A stretch of DNA of 64,000 bases from contig NC_135726.1 in the NCBI RefSeq assembly GCF_964656455.1, positions 7,078,001 through 7,142,000 of the forward strand, in the 5' to 3' direction. Each line of letters begins with the position of its first letter. The first letter of the stretch is position 1. Position numbers and translations under genes: made by a program. Under the pieces are notes generated by a model. It was not told the origin of the DNA. It did no database searches and saw only the letters and a list, made by a program, of their open reading frames with translations. This stretch comes from Halichoerus grypus. Taxonomy: Eukaryota > Chordata > Mammalia > Carnivora > Phocidae. Of this stretch, positions 33,580 to 47,700 are shown in pieces.

Positions 33580-33802
33580 TTTTTTTTAAAGATTTTATTT
33601 ATTTATTTGACACAGAGAGAGAGAGAGAGAGAGAGAGAAATAGCACAAACAGGGCGGGGGAGGCAGAGGGAGAGGGTGAGGGAGAGGGAGAAGCAGACTC
33701 CTTGCTGAGCAAGGAGCCCTATGTGGGGCTTTATCTCAGGACCCTGGGATCATGTCCTGAGCCAAAGGCAGACAGTTAACCGACTGAGCCACCCAGGCAT
33801 CC
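33580..33802 (-). mobile_element. Can-SINE, second of a tandem pair
   Basis: Reverse copy directly after the one at 33383, separated by AAAACAAAAA that matches the flank before the first copy. It contains a shorter GA run. Confidence 0.88.
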
Positions 33803-35791
33803 TCAGAATATTTCTTTCTTAAGAAAAACTCTTTTGTTGAGATAAGGGTTATAAATTCTATAGATTTTGGGGCAAACATAATGATTTAGAATTAAGAGGA
33901 GGGCCGGTCTGAACAAAGGAAGGGCCCAAATTTAAAGATGTGTAGTATTCTTCTTTTTGAGCAAATAATTAGTTTGGCCAGCAAAATATTGACTAAGAGA
34001 TTCCTCTATGAATAAATATGAGTGTTTTGCATTTGGCATCTCTTTAGGTAATTTTTCAATTAACCTGATTAAGCCCTTCTGGGATCTTATTTGCATTAGC
34101 CTGGGTTTAGCTTGTTTTCTGTGGATAAAATCACTCCAGGTTTTGCCTGTTTCCATTCAGATTAAATCAGGATGTCCAGACTGGTCTTTGATGTCCAAGT
34201 CTAGATAAAGGAAAAATGTCTAATAGAATGCAGTCCCCATTAGGGTTCTAGGTCACCAACAAAACTTTCAGGGGAAATCATGCCACTTAAGAGTGTTAAG
34301 CATGTTCTAATGATGGCAACAGCCCTCTTTCTATCTCAGGGTAATGGTCTTAGTTGGGTTTTGGATCCTCTAGTCCTCTCTAAACCAAGCATGGAGGGCT
34401 GTGTTTCACCTGAACCTCATGCTATTAGTTTTGGATGTCTCATTAATCAAACTTTCCAAACTCCTCTGTTTTTCTCAAAACTTTAAAAATCACCACGTGG
34501 AACTGTGGCAGCACCTGACACAGGGCTCCTGCAGGGCCCGAGGTCACCTTCTGGGTGAGGCTGGGTTGAGGCCTGGGGATGCTGCTGAGGGTCTGGGTGA
34601 GGCAAGGGAGGGGCTGGAGGGGCAGGGAACCTGGACAGACAGAATGTTTTCTGACAGAGATGAAGGGGTGGCACTTTCGAAGGGCAAGGGGAAGACTTTA
34701 ATTCAGAATAAGGCCAGGCTACACTTGGACACGTACATAGGACTTTGGTTACTCAGGGAGACTTTCCCTAATTTTTAGCATTATTCTTTTTATTCTGGAC
34801 ATGGCCCCCTTTTGTGAAATTTACCTGTACTTCAAGGACCATGCTATAAAACGATTGGAACCCAGAATCAAATTGCCTTTCACTCTCCCTCCCTCCACAC
34901 TTATGAGCTTCAGGACCCAGAGAGACCACAGAATCCTAGCCCATCTCTCTGGGTATCCCCAGCTGGCCAAGGCCAAGCTGCATGACTGGAGGCCTCATAT
35001 CTGGGGCTTTTTGGGGTGTCTGGGTTTGGGTCCAGTGCAACTTTGGTGCTGCACTTTAGGGGCTACTGAAGATCAAGGTGGGAAATAAACAGAGGGGCTC
35101 CTGTGGCTATGACCAAAGGCATATCAGAGCAGTCGCTGGTACCCCAGGGAATACTCTACCATTGTCTGCCAAGCTCACTGGGACGCTGGTGCCAGGAGAC
35201 TCAGTGCCGTTCTTTTGGTGTCCCGATTTAGCTCAAACTACAAACCTTTCTTCCCTGTGTATTTTTTTTTAAATGAAACAATTTCTCTGCTTATGACTGT
35301 TCACTTGAAAACATACCATGAACTAGTCATATTTTTAGTACCACAGGACTGTTAGCAATTTTATTTTAGTCTGCATGTATTCTGAAGAAAACTAGAAATC
35401 AAACATTTAATTCGGGATAAATACCGCCAGTTCTGATACTGTTCATGGCTCTATGAATGTTTCGTTTCAATCCTGACTGATTTCTCTCATGTAACTTCAG
35501 GAAAATGGAAAGTCAGAGAGATCCTTATGGTAGCTAGAGAACATTAAATCTGAAGACTTACTATTTAGGCACATATCTTGTTAGAAAACAGTGATTTAAA
35601 TGGTTTTAAAGTAGAACACATCTTACCAAAAAGGTAAAAAAGAACAAATAGACAGCAATTTGCAATTAATAGCACTAGACTCAAATACAGCTAAACAAAA
35701 ATTGTTCCCATGAACTGAAATAAGCCAATACAAATAATCCTGAAAGCATAGTTGGCTTAAGTTTGGATGGTTTCTTAAAAGTGTACTTTAA

Positions 35792-35979
35792 GGGGCGCCT
35801 GGGTGGCTCAGTCAGTCTGACTCTTGATTTCGGCTTGGGGTCATGACCTCGGGGTCCCGGGATCAAACCTTGCGTAGGGCTCAGCAGAGTCTGCTTGTCT
35901 CCCTCTCCCTCTGTGTCCTTCCCCCGACGCTAGCGCACACTCTCTCTCTAAAGTAAATAAATAAATCTTTAAAAAAAAT
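35792..35979 (+). mobile_element. Can-SINE
   Basis: Forward copy GGGGCGCCTGGGTGGCTCAG with an AATAAATAAATC tail; near-duplicate GTGTACTTTA / ATGTACTATA flanks. It is the last SINE before a ~9.9 kb gap. Confidence 0.9.
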
Positions 35980-36084
35980 GTACTATAAAATCTTAATTTC
36001 TGAAGGCTCACTTTAAATAGGGAGGTGTTATTGCGGTGCATTGGAAGGTTAAATACCCTTTGTGATTACTTAATTAAGATGCAT

Positions 36085-39000
36085 TTGACTTCTGCCAAGT
36101 TTTTATTGCAGCACAAGCTCTACATTTTCTGAAGTCACTAAATTTCTCGTTACAGCACAGGAAAAAGAAGATAAAGTAGGAGGGGGATGACTTTCAAATT
36201 CAGTCCTAAACAGCAACATGTTTGAGAGGCAATCATAAAACCAAACAAGGATATGGAAAAAGCAATGGATCACCAGAAAGCAAAGAGTAAAAAAGCTGCA
36301 AGCAAAAGCAGTAAAAGATGCCACGCTTGGAACAAGGTCTTACTGACAGATATCAGGCGAAGAAGCTCATGCCTTTATGACAAAAACAAAAAGCTTTGTT
36401 CACATTGAAATGACATATTTACTTTTGAGAATAACAAAGTCACCATGGAGATATATTTTTTCAAAAAAATTTCATTTTCTCAAGTATTTTTTACAATTAT
36501 TTTGTTTCTTTTTTGTAGCATTCTGTCCCCTAACATTAACTTTCTTGACAGTCACATACCAAAAATCTGTGGCAGGGCCTCAGCAGTAAGTTTCTGCTAT
36601 GCTAACCTTCAGTATTTTGACTTTGTGGACTTAGAAGAGTTACAAATGTGTGTATTTTGTTATTAGTAAGGCAGTATAAAATTTAGAGTTTTTTTTTCTG
36701 ACGTTTGTTGAAAGGAATGAATATTGGTACTCTTTAAGTGTTATAGACAATGCTTGAATTTATTCACGTGGTTTGGGCATTTGCTCCTTTCACACACACG
36801 TTATTAAATGTAGTGCCACAGCTGTTAGTTTGAGAACACTGACAACCTGGGAATCCCCTTCATCTTTAGCCTACCTCTCCTGATATGTAAGCTAATACCT
36901 CAGGGTTGATCAATACTGTTGACACAACTGAGAGAACCCTTTGGATTGGAACACTGCAACACAAGCGTATTTACTTGACTATCTTCTTGGCGGTAACAAC
37001 ATTATACTTGCCAACATCTTGATGAAGAAACTAGATGAAAATCCATGTCATTTAACAGTTTTTTAGATGTTGGGAGTATGAAGCCAGAAGACAGACATGC
37101 TCTTTCCCAGAGCCAAATCTGATCAGCGACACTTAAACGCACTTCCGATGCGAACACACACATCTGTTGTGAAATGTAAGGAAAATTAAACTGCATGAAT
37201 ACTTGAGACTTCAAAGCTTTCGTCCCTAAATCCCCAAAGGTACACATTTCTCCTCCTCTTTTAAGAGCCTTCTGACAACCCGAGTGAGGAGCACTGCTTG
37301 AAATAAAGCGGAGTAAATGCTCCTTAAGAGTCAATATTAGATGGCAGGTTTTGGTGAGGTTTGGACTGGAATTAAGGTAAACCTTCTAATTACTTGAAAG
37401 TATCACTTGAAAGTATCACCCTGTCCATTTGCCACTACTAATAAAACAACTTCACAACTAGACTGACATGGATACATTTTCTTCTGTTCAAAAGAAGCTT
37501 CAAACCTTACTGAGCATCTTTCAGGTAAGTCTACAGAAATTTTCTGTTTTTATTTCCCCTTTATATCAAGGAATCAGAAATACAGATTGGGCTTTTTGCA
37601 AATTAGTGACTGAGCAAAGAACTACTCATATTCTAACCCTCTTACTTTTGCTCGTAACCTAGAATTACATTATTTACAAAGATAAAAGGGACCCCGTTAC
37701 AAAATGATGCATGTCACCTTTGGCAAATGCATGAGTTGGAGTAATTGCCTTTGAAATTCTTCAAAAACTCAAAACTGTAAGGTGAATAGCTTTTATCAAA
37801 AACTTCACATCAAAATAGAAAATTTAGTAATGGAGTGTCTTTTCGTTTTCTTCTACTAGGAAAATTATTAGTATAGTTTCATGAACAAAGGTAAAACAGT
37901 AATGAAAATAACTAGGTACAACCATTCCATCCTGTGACTATCAGAAGATGATGGGTTTGTGAAAAGTCAAGGCAACAAAATAGGTCACATTATGAGTATG
38001 TCAAAGAATTCACAAAAAAAAGGTAGAATTCTCACTTCTCTTTAATCACTGAATTTCAGTTTTTACGAATAATCTTAGGACAATTCAGGTAACTAAGGTT
38101 TTGGGAAGGAACAGTTCTTGTACATGAAGAACTATGACATGCTCAACTGTTCTGTAAATAACTCTATTGGCTGGATTATCAGACATTTTCACAGAAACAA
38201 ATTTTTTTAAAGCCAAAGATCACTGCATTTATATTTACAAAAAAGCCATAAACAAACATGCACTTCTCCTTTACTGGGAGAACTGAAATCAATGTTCGAA
38301 CATTAAGGCAGTGATGATTCTAAAACAATGAAATTCTAAGTTAAGGCTTTATGTTTGTTTTGAAACCCATAGTCATAGGCCACTGTGACCAAAGCAAACT
38401 CTTATCTACCAGGTTGGGTTCATCTCTCCAGGATATGTTATTTATTCACTACCAACTATTCTTCTATGGGATAGGAATTAGTAGTAACATCATCTATGTA
38501 CTTGGGGCTATTAGTCCACTCCTTAGGTTTTATTTTGACGATTTTGCCTTCAGCAGCATAAGCATGTGCCACAGAAGGAACTTTTTCTTAATAAACTTAG
38601 AAAACGTACTGGTTGCACCGATTTTTCCTTGACTGAAAGTTGGACAACAATCCTAAATACAGTAAACCTCCAAAGCATATATGACCATGCTCCCATCTAA
38701 AAACATGGATGTTCTTGATTACTGAAATAACTGGTCTTCACCTCCTTTTCTTTGAAGACGGGTATTGCCATCTAAACAAATAAAGCAACAAAATGCAGAA
38801 TACCTTATTTTAGGTGGATCTGTTCTATACTTGCTATCCTCAAGGCACAAATAACATCCTTGCTAGGCCAATGTCTTTCCTTATTCAAGGAAAAGATGAG
38901 AAGTGGATGAGAAGATTCACTTTAGAATAATTGTTGATTGCACACTTGCCCTATCAACTTACACTGAAATTTAGCAGGCGGGGATGTCCTTTTCTCTTCC

Positions 39001-39922
39001 CCCTCCCCTTTTTTTTTAACATTTAGAGAGACAAAACTCAGATCCAGCCTATGGGTACACTTGAGAAGCAGCTGTGGGAGCACCACCCTCGCCTACCGGG
39101 GAGAGTAGGAGGGATGTTCCCAGAGCACACTCCAGTATGAGTTTCCACGGCTGGAATGACGTACGGTTACTCAGACTAGAAGGATCGCTATTTACACTAA
39201 GTGCTTGCCGCTACTTCTTGAAGCAGTAATTTTACAGCAACATGTCTTGTGAGGAAAGTACTGTACACTTGGGTTGGTATCAGCAATAGTTCATGTAGAG
39301 GAAGAATGGCATTGACTACATGGTCTCAAAAGCTAAAGACAGCTGTAGTTCTCCTTTGTCTTCAAGTCAGAAAAAAGTGAGATGTCAAAGCAGATGAAAT
39401 CGCAGGCAGCATGAGTCCCATGCCATCGAAGCGCTGGCGCTTACATCTGACGTGTGGCATCCCATTTCTTTAGATTTACTATCAGGAAACAGGAATTTCT
39501 AACAAACACTGTCAAATATTGTAGGTGCAATTTAAGTTAAGCAAGACACATTTCCACTGAAATGTTTTGAAGATCTGAAAAGTCTGTACCCTAGTACCTG
39601 GTAAGCTTGGCTTCAGCTAATTGCTAGATGGGTTTGAAAGGTGTGAAATACACTTGTGTTTTTAAGATGGGAAGACTCACTATGACAGGGCAAATGTAGG
39701 CAACACAGAAACAATATTTTTAGATCAACATCTTACACTTTATAATACACTCACATTTATACACAAATTTCATGTTTACAAGTACAAAAGGCAAAGACCC
39801 TCCAAGAATTGAAGTAAATGCATCAGTAACTACATTCAATAGTGTTAACACTGTTGTCCTACTCTCCATTTTCCAAACCCAGAAGGAAATCGTAAACGCC
39901 GTCGCACGCTCAGACTTCATTT
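36085..39922 (-). other. ATMIN: ATMIN 3' UTR and downstream region
   Basis: Minus-strand AATAAA candidates lie at 37554-37549 (3' UTR about 2.4 kb) and 36107-36102 (about 3.8 kb). The stretch is AT-rich, looks unique and has no SINE or LINE insertion, as expected of a retained 3' UTR. The actual end is not determined by sequence. No other coding sequence is seen. Confidence 0.55.
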
Positions 39923-41726
39923 TTAGAAGTTGGAGACCGTGTGTAGTTCCGCACATGTCTGGGTTTCTACAGAGCTGAACTGAGATTCCATTGTGTTCCA
40001 GGCCAAATCTGCCAGAAGAAAGTCATCCATGGCTGTTTGAGTTTCGTTGCTGGTGAAGAACAAGCTCCCCAGGGTTTCGAAGCCCGAATTCATGGTCTGT
40101 GTTTCTGTACTGTTCAACTGAACTTTGCTCTCTACAGCAGGTATGTTTTTAGCAGCAGAGATTCCTTCAGTTTGGGTCTCTGTGTCAGATGAATCAGTAC
40201 TCATGGAAAAGCTGGAGTGTTTCAGAATACTTCCCAGAGGCAGGTGGGGGCTACTGTCTAAAAAGAAGTTTAAGTCTGTCTGTGTCTGCGTGTCAAACAT
40301 TTCAAGGCCTAAGAAATTAGAATTTCCCCTACAACTATAGGACTGAGCAGATGTGTCTGCAAGGAAGAAGTCCGTTTGGGTCTCTATGTCCAATGATTCC
40401 AAGACAGGCTCGGTGGTCATGGTGTTAAGCTCACTCTCTTCAGTTTGAGTCTGGATATTTGAGGCGGACAAAAACTCTTCAATATCAAAATCGATTGCAG
40501 GATTCTGGGTCGGGCCAGATGGGAGCTGGGGGTCAGGTACAGTATTTGTGTCAGACAAAAGACTACGATTGTCCAGTGTCTGACTGGGCAGATTACTTGA
40601 CAAGATGTTTTCTAAATCGCTTAATAAATCTATAGTTTGGGTCTGGTTATCTGTCATGTTCTGTGAAGGAAGCATACTGTGCTGTGCACTGAAGTTTATA
40701 ATCGGTGCAGATTTCTCAAGATCTTGATGTAAAGTCTTAGGGTGGTTCTGAGGTAACAAATCATGAGCGACGGTCTCCGCTACTAAGCTGCTGCTTATAA
40801 TGCTGTCTGCAGAAACACCGTAGGATGAATGGACGCTCCCAAAAATGTCAACAGCTTGGTCCATCTGTACTCGGTCATCTGTCAGACCTTGCATTCCACT
40901 GGTCTGGGTTTCTCTGGAGATCCCGCCTGACTGGTAACAGGCATCTATAAACGCATCAGTCTGAGCAGCTATGGATGAGGTCACCTTAGAACTGGGCAAA
41001 AACGTTTGCGTATGAACACTGATGGGAAGGGAGACTTGAGAACCAAACGTCAAATCTGTCTGAGAACAAGACGATACAGAAGAATCAGGCCCGGCCCACT
41101 GTGTGGAAGGTATGAAGGGTTGCGTGGCGTAAGACAGCTCCGTCTGTACGTTGATTGAAGAAATGCTGTTCTTCTGATATGTGTTCCCTAGTTCTTGTAA
41201 AGGATTAGACAGGCTCTTCCCCAAGTTCACTTGAACACCTGTACTAACTGGCTCCATAGCAACAGGACTTACAATTTTTGAAAGAGGGAGACTTTCCTTA
41301 AGACAGCCAGCCTCTGAATCTAGGCCGAGGATCAGGGTTCCGATCGACAAGGGCAGTATGTGCACAGCGCCCGGGGCAGAACCCTGATGATCGACACCCA
41401 ACACCACAGGCTGGGCCGAGGAGTCGGCGGTAGGCACAAAGACAGGCATGGGAGAAAACTGCATAACAGGAAGTTTCACCAGAGCCACTTTGGGCTTGGG
41501 TAAAAGCAACTTCTGAGGGTATCTCGGAGGTGTTGTAAGAGTCTGCTTTCCGGCATTAGAGCTGCAAGAGTCTTCAAAAGAAGCGACCAGCTTTATATCT
41601 GAAGTTTCCAGTTCTTGAGTGTCTGGTCTTGGAACTGGTTGGGTGCTCAAGGACTCAGTGGGCTTACTGGACAACTTCTGGCTGGGCAGGCAGCTCTCCA
41701 TTTTCCTTTTCTTACTAGGTGGATCC
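39923..41726 (-). CDS. ATMIN: ATMIN exon 4 (last coding exon, TQT domain)
   Basis: The acceptor GGTTTCAG|GGATCC completes Arg219. The exon then codes DPPSKKRKMES to the C-terminus ETQTCAELHTVSNF, with the stop at 39925-39923. TQT units cluster in the last ~380 residues (HTQT, NQTQT, IQTQT, DTQTQT and several ETQT), spaced by Ser/Asp-rich linkers. Confidence 0.98.
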
Positions 41727-44700
41727 CTGAAACCAAGGACAGAGTAAAAAGAGAAAAACGAGTTTAGGCTGCAGCTTTCTTCTACCCTGGTGCGGTCTCT
41801 TCAATTACTTACGAATGCTGCTCCCCACACCTAGAGCAGAGGTCAGAATCCACCAGGTGAGGAGAGATCAATCCTTCTGTGCCCCTCTGAGAACTGGGCC
41901 TACTATATGGTGGGCAGAAGTGCAGGAACATGCGACTAGGGAAGGAGGAAGCACATCTTTCTTGGGGGCATACCTCTAAGTACTCTAGCACTCAGCTCTG
42001 TAAGCACGAGGAAGTGAACAGATTATTTAATGCAACTTTTACCATTCCTAAAGTAGGAAGCTATTACTCCAAATATAAATTTGACCTTTAAGATGAGGTA
42101 CAGTTTCATGATAAAACTTAACTCTTCAACAATCTAACATCCCTCTGATGGAAAATGCTGGAAGTTGGGATTTTCAATTGGGAAGAAATAAGGAAGAACA
42201 ACTGGGTTAGACAGATGTGGATCCTTTGCTAGTACTGCTCGCTTTTCCGAAAGCTCCCCTCTTCCACGTCATGTTTTTTCTCCGTTATTCCTCCTTTCTC
42301 TCTGCACTAACGGCTTTCCAAAAGTTTCATTTGAAATTCTTCCCACAGCGACGGACTCCTGGGCCACCATTTCTTCCCCTTTACCTGTGCTCTGCCGGGA
42401 TCTCGTGGCCAGTGCGGTAGACGTGGGACTGTAACGCAGTTCTGCTGGCGTAGGGACAGCCGCACGTGCACTGGAAGGTCTTGCCGCAGTCCTCAGCATG
42501 CCTTTTCAAGTCCCACTCCGTGCCATAGGAATTGCTGCACTTACTGCACTTATGCTTCTTTTCAGCATGCATCTTCATAAAGTGCTAGGAAGAACATAGA
42601 AGGGACGAAAGTGGAAAACCGCATCTGCTCAAAACATTTCAAAAACCATCCCCGTACCTGCATTAACAATGACTTTGCATGACAAACTAGAGCAGTCTAC
42701 ATCAAAAGAAGGAAAAGCAGGCAAACTGCAGTTTATCACATGCCCCTTCTCCCTGTCACTGCTGCTTTGGGAAAAGTGAGGACCCTCTTTGGAAGCAATT
42801 CATAGTACCTGCCATTTAGGTTTTACAAATGAGTGCCGCAGGCAGGAAAAAGTCCTTCCTGCTTTTCTCAGGACCCCTCCAGCCAACCCTCCGGGAAGTA
42901 TTTCAGCTGCTGGTCTCTGCCAGTCCTACGTGACCTCTTTCCCCACTCACTGGGCCCCTCCCTCCTCCTAAGGCAGCTACTTCTGGAACTCTTCCTGACT
43001 TCAGAAGCTTTGTCCTTCCTTAGGAGAACTTTTCCTTTGTGCTTTGCTCCTCTGACCTAGGAGGCACACAGAGTCATGCAAGAGATCTGGAGTACACATT
43101 TCTCATTTGCTGCTGCACCGCTCTTCTTGTCTTTCTCTCTAAACCCTCTTCTGGACATCTCCTCCTCCAGAACAAGCCATGTCTCCTTCACTCTGGTTAC
43201 ACTCCATTCACGTCTTCCCCCAACAGGGAGACTCCTCGGTGGCTATTCTCACAGGCAGCTTTCTTGGAGAGTTCTCCAGTTACGTTTGGCGAGTGACAGA
43301 ATGCACGTTAGGTTTATATCACCTGCATTTCATCCTCAGAGAAGTATACTTAAGACAAATAAAATACCTGTTTTACGAGAGAAAATTGAGAAAATGGTCT
43401 GTCAGGGCCTCTAGGGCATCCTTCAATTGGACAACAGTAGAATTTCGGTACAGTTTTCAAATCTTTTCTTATTGTTGGATTTACTATACCATCCTGCAAA
43501 AGAAAAAATTACTTTAAATAATTATTAAAAAAACAAACAAACAAAAACCCAATGGAACTGGCTGGGACCAGAAACAAGGAATGACTAAAGATGGGCACAA
43601 GGGATCTTTCAAGGGAGATAAAAATGTTCTAAAATTAGATTGTGGTGCTGGTGGCACAACTATGTGAATCTACTAAATAATTAAATTATTCACTTAAAAT
43701 GGGTAAATGTTATGGTGAGCTAAATTATAGCTCAATAAATCTGTAAAAATTTTTCAAAACAAAAAAAAACCCCATGTTGCTAAAAAATCTTCTATCCATT
43801 CCTTTAAAACTCCTCCTTCTAAACTTAAAATCTCTATCCTTAAAGCCAGCTTTCTCTGTTTGTGATATACTCACAGTTTCTCAGGCTCAAGATTTTGGTA
43901 CCAACCTAATTCTTCCCTTCCCTTTCATCCCACCCTCCCTGAAAAAAAAACCTCCTTTGACTATGGTCTAGGCCTTCCTCCTAGCATCATGACTTTCTCT
44001 GATCCTTAAACCCCTAGAGTAGCTGAAGCTAGTTGACACAACTTTTTATACAGCAACTTGAAGAGTCACCATGCTATGTTTGAAATTTAATAATCATTAT
44101 AGTAACCAGTACGTATATAGCTTTTATTACTGTGTCAGGCATTTATATATATTAACTCATATAATCCTCATCATCCTTTGTTATTAAGTATGTGACTGAA
44201 TTTTTGGCTGGGAGTTTAAAATAACTGGTGACTTAATTTAGCTTGAAGTGCTCTGTCTTGGTGCCCTCGATGAGCTCACTTACTGCAGGTGTGAGATACC
44301 TATGACCTCCAGTATAATTCCTGTCTGGACCTAAAGGAAGGTAGTGGCGGTGGTGGGGGTGGAGGGGTGGGGATGGACCTCTCGACAGGTCACTGGAAAC
44401 AACAGGACATGTACTCATGTAACCAGGGCTCAAGGGTAAAAGAGCACCTGGCTCCGGGGGTCCCAAAACAGACCATGTCTGGCCACTCACCGCTGACACA
44501 AAGGCAGTGAGACAAGTGGTGGGGAAACAAGAAAGGGATTTATTTCAGTGAGTCCAGCACCGGGAAGACAGTGGACTCACATCTCAAAGACTAGCTCCAA
44601 AGTGCTGAAAATACTTTCAGGTTTACGTAAGGAAAATGTGGGACAAAGGTTGGTGGGTACGTGCAGGCAGGCAGTAAAGGTCAGGTCAGTCGCTGTCTTG

Positions 44701-47700
44701 GGGTTAACTGTGCGGGGTCTTGCTGGTGTAAAGGCAGTCCCTATTGCTTGAGAGAATAGTTTTGGGTCCGCATCAAGGGATGCTTTGCCCCCTGGGTCTT
44801 TTGCCTGAGTCAAGAGATAAGCTGGAAAGAAGAATGTAATCAATTAGAAAGTACAGACTGAGGTCAAAGTGGAGGGGAGTAGAAGTCCCTGTTCATGCAG
44901 GCCACAGCATCTAGTGTTCTGATGAGAAAGGATTCATTACTGTTGGAACATGTCCACTTCCTTCTCTACCATTAATGTTTCTGGAGAAGTGAGAAATGAA
45001 TGGTCATGTGGCTAAGACTCCTTCCCTTTGCCTTCCCAGTGGATCTTGAGAGGAACATGTTGATCTTGTTGAGTCTGTGTCCATTCATTTAGAGGGGAAA
45101 AGAAGCTGTTCTTGTTTTATTTTTACACAGCACAATTTATCTTTCCATATCAAATTCAATTAGTCCTCCATGTCTTCCACACTGGTCTATCCTTTTACAA
45201 TCCTACTGCACCATACTGTTTAGATATTCATATTCATTTGGGTTATTTAAGTGGTCTCTTACATAATTTTCCTTCCTCTTCTAATGTTCTACCAAATTTG
45301 ACATTCTGAAAACTTATTTATATGTATCACCTAATGGCATGTTATGCCTCCAATCTCCCATTATAACTGTATCTTTTTCTGTTCCCTTTTCATACACCAC
45401 CCTACTTAGCCTCACTTTCTTCCCACTTCCAGTTGCACCGTCTATGAAGGCTCAATTTGTCCTACATTCTCCTGGCTCTCTTAAGGCAGACTGCGATGGC
45501 GGAAGAAGCACTTGGGCTGAAAGACCTATACACCACCTCTACCACCAATTAGGGGTATGGCCTTAACCTCTCTGAGCCAGTTTATTCATTTCTGAGACAG
45601 ATACAATAGTTAACTCTCAGGATTATCTTGTATTGGATTAGCATAAAGCCAGCCCAGATCATATTCTCAATAAACACTCCCTTGTTCTGCTTACCACCAC
45701 CCAGATGTAGAGATCTATTTCCTGTTTGAATTCCAAGATAATAAAACTTAAGCTATTTTAAATATTATCATTTTTTTCTAGAGTTCCTGTCTCTCCAACT
45801 AAATTTCTTAAGGGCAGGAACTATTTTGTACACCTCTTGGTATTGTCTTAATGTTTAAAGAAGAGAGCAATTGCCTGCTAAATGTAGAGTTTTTTTTTTT
45901 TTTACAGATTTTATTTATTTATTTGACAGAGAGAGACACAGCAAGAAAGGGAACACAAGCAGGGGGAGGGGGAGAGGGAGAAGCAGGCCCCCCGCCGAGC
46001 AGGGAGCCCAATGCGGGGCTGGATCCCAGGACCCTGGGATCATGACCTGAGCCGAAGGCAGACGCTTAACGACTGAGCCACCCAGGCGCCCCTGTAGAGC
46101 ATTTTTTGAAAGGCAGTCCTGCATAGGGTAGTGGTTTTCAACCCTGGGGCCTGTGAAAAATCACATGAGACACTTAAAAAAAAAAATCTCTGTCTGGTTC
46201 CAACTCCAGGTATTTTGATATCATTAGTTTGGGGTGGGGACTAGGGATCCATATTTGGTTGTTCAATCTCCCCAGATGATCCCAAAGGACAGTCTAGCTT
46301 TGGAACCTCTCGTATAGTGGTTAAACCCTTGGGTTCTGGAATGTGGACTGCCATAGTTTGAATTCTCTACCTTGCCACTTTCTTGTGAACTATCTTGGTT
46401 TCGTTATCTATAAAGTAGGCAAAACAGGATCTACTTCAGGGCTGTTGTGGGGATTTCGTCAATAATGTACAGGGTTTGGAACAGTCTTATCACATAATCA
46501 CTCAGTTATTATTGCTGACTTATTTGCTGTGGAGAGTTTTGTTTCTTCTTTTGCTTTTTGCCAACCAACTTTATGCCAACGATCTAATCTAAACCAGTAC
46601 TTTACATTAAATACTGTCCTTGTGGAAGTCAGACTGAAAGGCTCTTCTGTTAAAACACTGGCAGCTGCTAGCTTTAATGACAAGTGACGTGGTCTCTTAT
46701 CACCAAACTCATCCTATTCACCAATTCATCTAGCGTTTGTTTGTTCATTTTTTAATGAAATACTTTCAGTTAACTTATTATTTTTCCATCTAGTGTTATC
46801 AGCAAGAGAAAACGAAATGTGGGTAGAATATTAAGGAAGACTCAGAAATCACTTCATTCACCTAATAATTATCAAATTCCTCTTAGTGATATGCCAGGGA
46901 GATGGCCCCTTTCTATGTTCCAGGCTGTTCAAATGTTCCACAAAACTTCCTACAAGTTCACTACAAAATTCATGCTCACTTCTAATACCCTCTCAACTCT
47001 GCTTAGCATGCCTTTTATTTATTTTTTTAATTTTTAATTTTTATTTATTTTTAAAGATTTTATTTGTTTATTCATGAGAGAAAGAGAGAGAGAGGCAGAG
47101 GGAGAAGCAGGATCCCCGCAGAGCAGGGAGCCAGATGTGGGACTCGATCCCAGGACCCCGGGATCACGACCTGAGCCAAAGGCAGACACGTAACCAACTG
47201 AGCCACCCAGGTGCCCTAGCATGCCTTTTATTATGCCTTTTTAAACTCCCAATCATGTTCTCAAATACCTGTTCACTTCACTTTTTAAAAGTTAATGAAC
47301 TTTTTTTTTCCCGAGATGTTTTAGGCTCACGGCAAAATTAAGTAGAAAGCACCGAGAGTTCTCATATATCTCTCCCTCCCCAAACATGAACAGCCTGTTC
47401 CACTATTAACAATTATCCCCCACCAGAGTGGTACGTTTGTTACAATCAATGAACCCGCACTGGCACATCATTGTAACCAAAAGTCTTTATTAGAGTTCAT
47501 TGTTGCTGTTGTACATTCTATGGCTTTTGACAAATGTGTAATGGCACATATCCACTGTTATATTATCACACAGTATTTTCACTGCCCTAAAAATCCTCTG
47601 TGCTACACCTATTCCTAACATCCTTTCCCTTAAACTCACCCTGGCAACCACTAATCTTTTTTGCCTTTTCCAGAATGTCATATAGTTGGAATGATACAGT

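Larger units (their letters stand above)
32301..36084. other. C16orf46-ATMIN convergent spacer
   Basis: No gene seen. Contains a tandem SINE pair (33383-33802) with a GA microsatellite, one further SINE (35792-35979) and AT-rich unique sequence. A second AATAAA on + at 33203-33208 could extend C16orf46. Confidence 0.7.

Noticed and set aside
43076..43517. 112-codon plus-strand frames overlapping ATMIN exon 2
   Set aside because: Antisense to a verified ATMIN exon and without similarity to known proteins.
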